57,040 bases of DNA from the NCBI GenBank assembly GCA_903862465.1, contig CAIOYH010000040.1:1-57040 (forward strand). Direction: 5' to 3'. Positions 50,342 through 57,040 of the stretch are shown here, piece after piece. How positions within the stretch are numbered: the first letter of the stretch is position 1; every line of letters begins with the position of its first letter. Source of the stretch: an uncultured bacterium. Its GTDB lineage: Bacteria > Bacteroidota > Bacteroidia > Bacteroidales > CAIWKO01. A program made the translations under genes and the position numbers. The notes under the pieces were generated by a model that worked only from the letters and a program-made list of their open reading frames with translations, was not told the origin of the DNA and did not search any database.

Positions 50342-53140
50342 ATGGACACTCTTTCCGATATATACAATTTAGATTTTTCTGTTCTTGAGGATTTGTATGC
50401 GCAATATGTTTCAGATCCCGAAAGCGTTGATGCAAGTTGGAGATTTTTCTTTAAAGGTTTCGAACTTGGGCAAGCAAATTATAAAAAGCCTACAGCAATA
50501 AATACTGAGAACTACCAAGCTGTTCCCGATGAGTTTAAGGTAATCAATCTTATCAATGGTTATCGGGAACGTGGACATTATTTCACTTTGACAAACCCGG
50601 TTCGCACCCGCAGGAAATATACTCCTACACTCGACATAGAGAACTTTGGATTAAACGATTCTCATTTAGAACAACAGTTTCATGCAGGCAATGAAATTGG
50701 CATCGGCAAAGCAAAGCTATCCGAAATTATTGCTACACTCAAGCAAACCTATTGCCAATCGGTGGGCGTGGAATATATGTATATCCGCAAACCTGAAGCC
50801 GTAAATTGGCTAAAGAATAAAATGGAAGGGTGCAAAAACACCCCTGCATTTTCAAAAGCTAGAAAGAAACAATTGCTGAAAAAAATTGCACAGGCAGTTG
50901 ACTTCGAGAAATTCATTCATACCAAGTTTCCCGGGCAAAAGAGTTTTTCTTTGGAAGGTGCTGAAGCGCTTATTCCCGCTCTTAATGCCATTATTGACAA
51001 AGGGGCAGGATTGAATTATAAGGAATTTGTTATCGGAATGCCGCATCGCGGCAGGCTTAGTGTGTTGGCAAATATCTTTCACAAACCTTACGAAGAGATT
51101 TTTGCAGAGTTTGAAGGCAAGCCCTATAGCGATGAGAGTTTGTTGGGCGATGTGAAATATCATTTGGGATATTCTTCCGATTATTTGAATGCTGACGGCA
51201 AGAAAATCCACTTGACCTTAACGCCCAATCCATCGCATCTCGAAGCGGTGAATCCTGTGGTGGAAGGCATCGTAAGAGCTAAAAATGATATTCAATATAA
51301 AGGTGATGGCAATACAATCCTCCCAATTTTGATACATGGGGATGCTTCGGTAGCCGGACAAGGTATCATTTATGAAGTGTTGCAGATGTCAGAGTTGGAT
51401 GCTTTTAAAAATGGCGGCACGGTTCATCTTGTGGTGAATAATCAAATAGGCTTCACAACCAATTATCTCGACGCACGTTCGAGTGTGTATTGCACCGACG
51501 TTGCTAAAATCATACAATCGCCCATTTTTCACGTGAATGCGGATGATTTGGAGGCAGTGGCATATACTATTCTTCTTGCTATGGACTATCGTCAGGAGTT
51601 TCATAAAGATGTGTTTATTGATTTGTTAGGTTATAGAAAATATGGGCATAATGAAAGTGATGAACCGCGCTTTACGCAACCTATACTATATAAAATCATC
51701 GAGAAACATCCTGATCCTTTAAAAATATACTCAGGGAAATTGCAATCGGAGGGAGTTATTACGGCTGAGGAGGTGAAAGAATTGGAAAAGAACTTTTATG
51801 AGAACTTGGAAACAAATCTTGTTTCGGCAAAACAAAAGATTAATGCAAGCATCACACCCTTTTTAAGCGATTTGTGGAAAGATATTCGCAAAGCTGTTGC
51901 CGAAGATTATGATAGCCATCCTGCTTTTCCGATTACGAAGGAGACTATTTTCGAGCTCGGCACTAAATTAACTATCTTGCCATCTGATAAAACATTCTTT
52001 CGGAAGGTGGTGAAATTACAAGCCGATCGTCATGATATGCTTTTTACAACGAATAAGTTGGATTGGGCGATGTGTGAGTTGTTGGCTTATGGGTCCTTGT
52101 TGACGCAGCAAATTCCTGTCCGCTTGTGTGGACAAGATGTGAAGCGGGGAACCTTTTCCCATCGTCATGCCGTGTTGACGGTTGAAGATTCGGAGGAGGA
52201 ATATGTACCTTTACGGAATCTGCATCCTGAGCAAGCCAATTTTAGTATTTATAATTCCCTCTTGTCGGAATATGGTGTATTGGGTTATGAATATGGTTAT
52301 GCTTTGGCAGCACCTAAGACTCTTGCTATTTGGGAGGCGCAGTTCGGTGACTTTTTTAATGGCGCTCAAATCATCATTGACCAATTTCTTTCGTGTGCGG
52401 AAGAGAAATGGAAAGTGTTTAATGGTTTGGTGATGTTGCTCCCCCACGGTTATGAAGGACAAGGCTCGGAACATTCAAGTGCGCGGATAGAACGTTTTCT
52501 GACCTTGTGCGCCGATAACAACATACAAATCGCTAATTGCAGTACGCCTGCAAACTTCTTTCATCTCTTGCGCCGTCAGATGTTGAGAGATTATAGAAAA
52601 CCTTTGATTGTTTTCACACCTAAAAGTCTTTTGCGCCATCCTGCCTGTGTTTCCACGGTGGAAGACCTTTGCGAAGGGGCGTTTAAAAATGTTATAGATG
52701 ATACTGCCACGGATAAATATGCCATTACGAGAATCATATTCTGTACGGGCAAAGTCTATTACGATTTAGCAGAAGAAAAACAGAAAAATCAACGTAATGA
52801 TGTGGCTATTGTTCGCATTGAGCAGTTGTATCCTTTTCCTCTAAATGATGTGGAGACAATTATGTGTGGCTATCCGAATGTAGAAGACTTTTATTGGGTT
52901 CAGGAAGAGCCGGCGAATATGGGTGCTGCTAATTTTATTCGCAATAAAATGCGCGATTTACCATTATTATTTGTTGCACGTTCCGAAAGTGGAAGTCCTG
53001 CAACAGGTTCGAGCCAAATGCACAAACGTACACAAAGAAAAATTGTGGAGAAAGCTTTTGGGATATGCACTTGCGAACGAAAAAATGATGAATGTATGAT
53101 GACTTGCGAACAAGATTTACTCCTCTTGGAGAGAAGATAA
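50342..53140 (+). CDS. sucA: 2-oxoglutarate dehydrogenase E1 component
   Basis: FVIGMPHRGRLSVLANIFHK; YHLGYSSDY; LPHGYEGQGSEHSSARIERFL. Confidence 0.98.
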   Translation: MDTLSDIYNLDFSVLEDLYAQYVSDPESVDASWRFFFKGFELGQANYKKPTAINTENYQAVPDEFKVINLINGYRERGHYFTLTNPVRTRRKYTPTLDIENFGLNDSHLEQQFHAGNEIGIGKAKLSEIIATLKQTYCQSVGVEYMYIRKPEAVNWLKNKMEGCKNTPAFSKARKKQLLKKIAQAVDFEKFIHTKFPGQKSFSLEGAEALIPALNAIIDKGAGLNYKEFVIGMPHRGRLSVLANIFHKPYEEIFAEFEGKPYSDESLLGDVKYHLGYSSDYLNADGKKIHLTLTPNPSHLEAVNPVVEGIVRAKNDIQYKGDGNTILPILIHGDASVAGQGIIYEVLQMSELDAFKNGGTVHLVVNNQIGFTTNYLDARSSVYCTDVAKIIQSPIFHVNADDLEAVAYTILLAMDYRQEFHKDVFIDLLGYRKYGHNESDEPRFTQPILYKIIEKHPDPLKIYSGKLQSEGVITAEEVKELEKNFYENLETNLVSAKQKINASITPFLSDLWKDIRKAVAEDYDSHPAFPITKETIFELGTKLTILPSDKTFFRKVVKLQADRHDMLFTTNKLDWAMCELLAYGSLLTQQIPVRLCGQDVKRGTFSHRHAVLTVEDSEEEYVPLRNLHPEQANFSIYNSLLSEYGVLGYEYGYALAAPKTLAIWEAQFGDFFNGAQIIIDQFLSCAEEKWKVFNGLVMLLPHGYEGQGSEHSSARIERFLTLCADNNIQIANCSTPANFFHLLRRQMLRDYRKPLIVFTPKSLLRHPACVSTVEDLCEGAFKNVIDDTATDKYAITRIIFCTGKVYYDLAEEKQKNQRNDVAIVRIEQLYPFPLNDVETIMCGYPNVEDFYWVQEEPANMGAANFIRNKMRDLPLLFVARSESGSPATGSSQMHKRTQRKIVEKAFGICTCERKNDECMMTCEQDLLLLERR

Positions 53141-53206
53141 AAGACACAATCATAAAACACGAAAACATTTAAACACAAAGGCACTAAGGCACGAAGACAC
53201 AAAGGT
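53141..53206 (+). repeat. CACAAAGG-type 8-bp periodic repeat (left flank of GxxExxY gene)
   Basis: aaaacacgaaaacatttaaacacaaaggcactaaggcacgaagacacaaagg. Confidence 0.85.
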
Positions 53207-53285
53207 AATAAGATGGAAATAGTCGCATCGAATATAGAATAATAAGTAGCTAAGCTAAAAGCATATAAAGAATAAAATCAATGGA

Positions 53286-53714
53286 ATGACACAAATGAAC
53301 GAGGATACAATTAATTATAAGGATGATTATATGCCTCTATCAGAAGAGGAAGAATATATTGGAAAAGAGATAGTAAATGCAGCATATATTGTGCATAAAC
53401 GTCTTGGACCGGGGCTTTTGGAAAAGGTATATGAAGTCTGTTTTTGCCATGTGTTGAATGAGCAAGGTTTGTTTGTAGAGCGTCAAGTAAAAGTTCCAAT
53501 TGTATTCGACGATTTTGTGTTTGATGAAGGATTACGTCTTGATGTTTTGATAAACGATTTGGTTATTTGTGAGCTTAAAGCAGTTGAAAATACTAATCCT
53601 GTTTGGGCTGCACAATTATTAAGTTACTTAAAACTAACAGGCAGACGTCTTGGATATATTATTAATTTTAATGTTCCATTAATTAAAAACGGTATAAAAA
53701 GAATGATAGTTTAA
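53286..53714 (+). CDS. GxxExxY family protein (PD-(D/E)XK nuclease-like)
   Basis: IGKEIVNAAYIVHKRLGPGLLEKVYEVCFCHVLNEQGLFVERQVKVPIVFDDFVFDEGLRLDVLINDLVICELKAVE; GPGLLEKVY is the GxxExxY signature. Confidence 0.93.
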   Translation: MTQMNEDTINYKDDYMPLSEEEEYIGKEIVNAAYIVHKRLGPGLLEKVYEVCFCHVLNEQGLFVERQVKVPIVFDDFVFDEGLRLDVLINDLVICELKAVENTNPVWAAQLLSYLKLTGRRLGYIINFNVPLIKNGIKRMIV

Positions 53715-54163
53715 ACTTTGTGTTTCTTTGAGTCATAGTGTCTTTGTGGTAAAAATAGGGAGACAAACTTAAAAGAGAAAAATAGCGTTATAAAAAATGG
53801 TCGTATAAACTTTGTGTTTCTTTGTGTCTTAGTGTCTTTGTGGCAAGAATAGGGAGAAAAACTTTATCGAAGATAATAACGTTATAAAAAAATGGTTGTA
53901 TAAACTTTGTGTTTCTTTGTGTCTTAGTGTCTTTGTGGTAAGATGAAAGAAATAAACTTAATAGAAGAAAATAATGTTATAAAAAAATGGTAGTATAAAC
54001 TTTGTGTTTCTTTGTGTCTTAGTGTCTTTGTGGTAAAAATAGGGAGACAAACTTAAAAGAGGAAAAAAGCGTTATAAAAAATGGTTGTATAAACTTTTTG
54101 TTTCTTTGAGTCTTAGTGTCTTTGTGGCAAGATTTGAGAAACATACTTAATAGAAAAGAAAAT
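53712..54163 (+). repeat. ~95-bp tandem repeat array, 5 copies, between GxxExxY gene and sucB
   Basis: Copies start at 53712, 53806, 53901, 53996, 54090 (steps 94, 95, 95, 94): taaactttgtgtttctttgtgtcttagtgtctttgtggtaa...gttataaaaaaatggttgta. Confidence 0.95.
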
Positions 54164-55354
54164 ATGATATTAGAAATTAAAGTTCCAAGTCCGGGGGAGT
54201 CCATTACTCAGGTACAGATTGCCTCTTGGTTGGTGGGAGATGGTGATTTTGTGGAAAAGAACACCGAGATAGCCGAAATTGAATCCGACAAAGCCACTTT
54301 AGCTATCAGTGCGCCCGAGTCGGGGGTGATTTCTATCACCAATAAAGAGGGCGATACGGTTGCCGTTGGGCAAGTTATCGCTACGCTCAACAGTGATTCT
54401 GAAAGACCGCTCGATGTGGAAACTGCTCCGAAAGTTCAAGTTGTTACACCTGCTGAAACTGCTGCAAAAACCCTTCCTATTTCGCCTTTGGCAAAGAAAA
54501 TCATCACAGAAAATCAGGTGGATGTGGCTGCATTGAGCGATACCTTTCAAGGGACACGCATCAGCACCAAAGAAGTGGTCAGTTTTTTATCTAAGAAGGA
54601 CGAAAAACAAGCTGTGAAGCAGGACCGTGAAGGTGTCACGCGCATTAAGATGTCGCCCTTACGCCAAAAGCTTGCCGAACGATTGGTGGCTGTGAAGTTG
54701 AATACCGCCATGCTCACCACCTTTAACGAAGTGAACATGAAAGAGATTCTCAATCTGAAAGCAAAATATAATGAGTCATTCAAATCGAAGTATGGATATT
54801 CTTTGAGTTTCGTTTCTTTCTTTGCAAAGGCTGCAGCTATTGCCATGAGTGAGTTTCCTGTGGTAAATGCCATGATAGAGGGGGATGAAATCGTGTATCA
54901 TGAATTTGTTGACATTAATATTGCTGTCAGCAGTCCGAAGGGTTTGATCACGCCTTTAATTCGTGATGTACATAAGAAGAGTGTTCTCGAATTGGAGTTG
55001 ACCATCAAAGAAATGGGCGCCAAAGCTGCCAAGAATCGCATCGCGCTCGACGATTTGGCTTTGGGGACTTTCACCATCACCAACGGCGGTGTGTTTGGTT
55101 CGATGATGTCCACGCCTATCATCAATCCACCTCAATCTGCCATTTTAGGTATGCACAACATATTGCAACGTCCGATGGCAGTCAATGGGCTTGTGGAGAT
55201 ATTGCCCATGATGTATATCGCTCTCAGCTACGACCATCGTTTGATTGACGGGCGCGAGTCGGTTGGATTCATCGTGAGACTCATCAAACTATTGGAACAA
55301 CCTATAGAAAGCGGCTTGACGACCTACGAAGACTTCGATACGTTTTTGAGTTAG
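54164..55354 (+). CDS. sucB: Dihydrolipoyllysine succinyltransferase (2-oxoglutarate dehydrogenase E2)
   Basis: [48 protein letters not shown]; catalytic [15 protein letters not shown]; start trimmed. Confidence 0.96.
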   Translation: MILEIKVPSPGESITQVQIASWLVGDGDFVEKNTEIAEIESDKATLAISAPESGVISITNKEGDTVAVGQVIATLNSDSERPLDVETAPKVQVVTPAETAAKTLPISPLAKKIITENQVDVAALSDTFQGTRISTKEVVSFLSKKDEKQAVKQDREGVTRIKMSPLRQKLAERLVAVKLNTAMLTTFNEVNMKEILNLKAKYNESFKSKYGYSLSFVSFFAKAAAIAMSEFPVVNAMIEGDEIVYHEFVDINIAVSSPKGLITPLIRDVHKKSVLELELTIKEMGAKAAKNRIALDDLALGTFTITNGGVFGSMMSTPIINPPQSAILGMHNILQRPMAVNGLVEILPMMYIALSYDHRLIDGRESVGFIVRLIKLLEQPIESGLTTYEDFDTFLS

Positions 55355-55363
55355 GACAAACGG

Positions 55364-56932
55364 ATGAGAAAACACGTTGATTTTTTGATTATCGGTTCGG
55401 GAATTGCAGGTTTGAGTTATGCTTTGAAGGTAGCAGAAACGGGAACGGTATGCATCGTGACCAAAGCTAAAGCAGAGGAATCTTCTACCAACTACGCTCA
55501 AGGCGGTATTGCAGCCGTGATGTATAAACCTGACTCTTACGAAAAGCATGTTCATGATACGATGATTGCCGGTGCAGGTTTATGCGACGAAAATATTGTG
55601 CGCATCACCATTTCGGAATCCACCAAACGTATCAAGGAACTCATCAGTTGGGGAACGGATTTCGATAAGAACAAATCAGGTAAATACGATTTAGCGAAGG
55701 AGGGAGGACATTCCGAATATCGTGTGTTGCACAGCAAAGACCATACAGGAGCGGAGATTGAGAAGGCATTATTGACCCAAGCTATCAAACATAAAAACAT
55801 TGAGATATTAGAAAACCATTTCGCTGTTGACATCATCACCCAACATCATCACGGGGTGGAGGTGAACAAGCGCACCAACGATATTACCTGCTATGGTGCT
55901 TACGTTTTGAATCCAAACACCAACCAAATTGATACTTTACTTTCGAAAATAACTTTGATAGCGAGCGGAGGTATTGGCAATATGTATAGCAATACCACCA
56001 ATCCTGAAGTAGCAACGGGCGATGGCATCGCAATGGTGTATCGTGCCAAAGGAAAGACTGAACATTTGGAGTTTGTTCAGTTTCATCCCACCGCTTTGTT
56101 CAATCCTAAGGAGCGTCCTTCCTTTCTCATCACTGAGGCTTTGCGCGGTTTTGGCGGTATTCTCAAAACGATTAAAGGAGTGGAGTTCATGCAGAAGTAT
56201 GATGCGCGATTGAGCTTAGCTCCTCGCGATATAGTGGCTCGCGCTATTGACTCCGAGATGAAAATTAGCGGCGACGAGCACGTTTGTCTCGACTGTCGTC
56301 ATCTCAATAAGAACGATTTAATCCTGCATTTCCCAACTATCTACGCCAAGTGTCTCAGCATCGGCATTGATATCACCAAAGAGATGATTCCTGTGGTTCC
56401 CGCGGCGCATTATATCTGCGGCGGCATCAAAATTGATGAACATGGGCGCAGTTCTATTCAAAATTTATATGCTACGGGCGAATGTGCTTGCACGGGTTTG
56501 CATGGCGCCAACCGATTGGCTTCAAACTCTTTGTTAGAGTCTATTGTCTTTTCGCATCGTGCCGCTTTAGATTCCAAAAGTAAGGTGCGCAGCGTGGAAC
56601 ATCATCAGGCAATACCCGATTGGAACTCGGAAGGCACCGTGCTGAACGAAGAAATGATTCTGATTACGCAGACCACGAAAGAACTTCGCGAAATCATGAG
56701 CAATTATGTCGGCATTGTTCGCTCCAATCTCCGTTTGAAACGCGCTATGGACCGCCTCGAAATCCTCTATCGCGAAACCGAAGACCTCTACGACAAAAGT
56801 ATCCTTACGGTGAAGATTTGCGAACTGCGCAATATGATTAACGTTGCCTATCTCATTATCAAAATGGCAACACAACGCAAAGAAAGCCGCGGATTGCACT
56901 TTTCTCTCGATTATCCCGATTTAATAAAATAA
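55364..56932 (+). CDS. nadB: L-aspartate oxidase
   Basis: FLIIGSGIAGLSYALKVAETG; STNYAQGGIAAV; GLHGANRLASNSLLESIVFSHRAA. Confidence 0.96.
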   Translation: MRKHVDFLIIGSGIAGLSYALKVAETGTVCIVTKAKAEESSTNYAQGGIAAVMYKPDSYEKHVHDTMIAGAGLCDENIVRITISESTKRIKELISWGTDFDKNKSGKYDLAKEGGHSEYRVLHSKDHTGAEIEKALLTQAIKHKNIEILENHFAVDIITQHHHGVEVNKRTNDITCYGAYVLNPNTNQIDTLLSKITLIASGGIGNMYSNTTNPEVATGDGIAMVYRAKGKTEHLEFVQFHPTALFNPKERPSFLITEALRGFGGILKTIKGVEFMQKYDARLSLAPRDIVARAIDSEMKISGDEHVCLDCRHLNKNDLILHFPTIYAKCLSIGIDITKEMIPVVPAAHYICGGIKIDEHGRSSIQNLYATGECACTGLHGANRLASNSLLESIVFSHRAALDSKSKVRSVEHHQAIPDWNSEGTVLNEEMILITQTTKELREIMSNYVGIVRSNLRLKRAMDRLEILYRETEDLYDKSILTVKICELRNMINVAYLIIKMATQRKESRGLHFSLDYPDLIK

Positions 56933-56940
56933 ACATAGCT

Positions 56941-57040
56941 TAAAAGACACTTAAACACGAAGATATTTAAACACGAAGGCACGAAGGCACGAAGGCACGA
57001 AGGAACGAAGGCACGAACGCACGAAGGCACGAAGGCACGA
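56941..57040 (+). repeat. CACGAAGG 8-bp tandem repeat running off the window
   Basis: aaagacacttaaacacgaagatatttaaacacgaaggcacgaaggcacgaaggcacgaaggaacgaag... Confidence 0.9.

Overview
Bacteroidetes-type chromosomal segment. The taxon is inferred from the T9SS C-terminal tail, TAnnTTTG promoters and the HemC-HemD fusion. The left 12.8 kb is the S10/spc/alpha ribosomal-protein supercluster (partial rpsC to rplQ, with secY, map, infA, rpmJ and rpoA), followed by eno. Next come an accessory stretch (SH3 protein, NUC1-type nuclease lipoprotein, LytTR-only regulator, T9SS cargo) and a near-complete C5 heme operon (hemA-hemCD-hemB-hemL-hemE-hemN-hemH-hemG). After that are ubiX, mreBCD-purH, waaA, an amidase, a yraN-like gene, an rluB-like gene with a repetitive N-terminus, molybdenum-cofactor genes, a decayed ParE-type TA locus, and sucA-[GxxExxY + repeats]-sucB-nadB. 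The most unusual content is intergenic. (1) A module made of a LytTR gene, a ~100-bp leader and a 21-bp tandem array occurs twice, at ~16.4-17.2 kb and ~42.6-43.07 kb. The second copy keeps only a frameshifted 3' remnant of the LytTR gene. (2) Two unrelated AT-rich arrays have degenerate dyad motifs spaced exactly 42 bp apart: 11 units at ~31.0-31.4 kb and 6 units at ~46.2-46.5 kb. (3) A GxxExxY gene is inserted in the sucA-sucB operon, flanked by oppositely oriented CACAAAGG-type repeats and a 5 x ~95-bp array. A second copy of its left flank starts at the right window edge. All calls are from reading the sequence and supplied ORFs; no database search was run.
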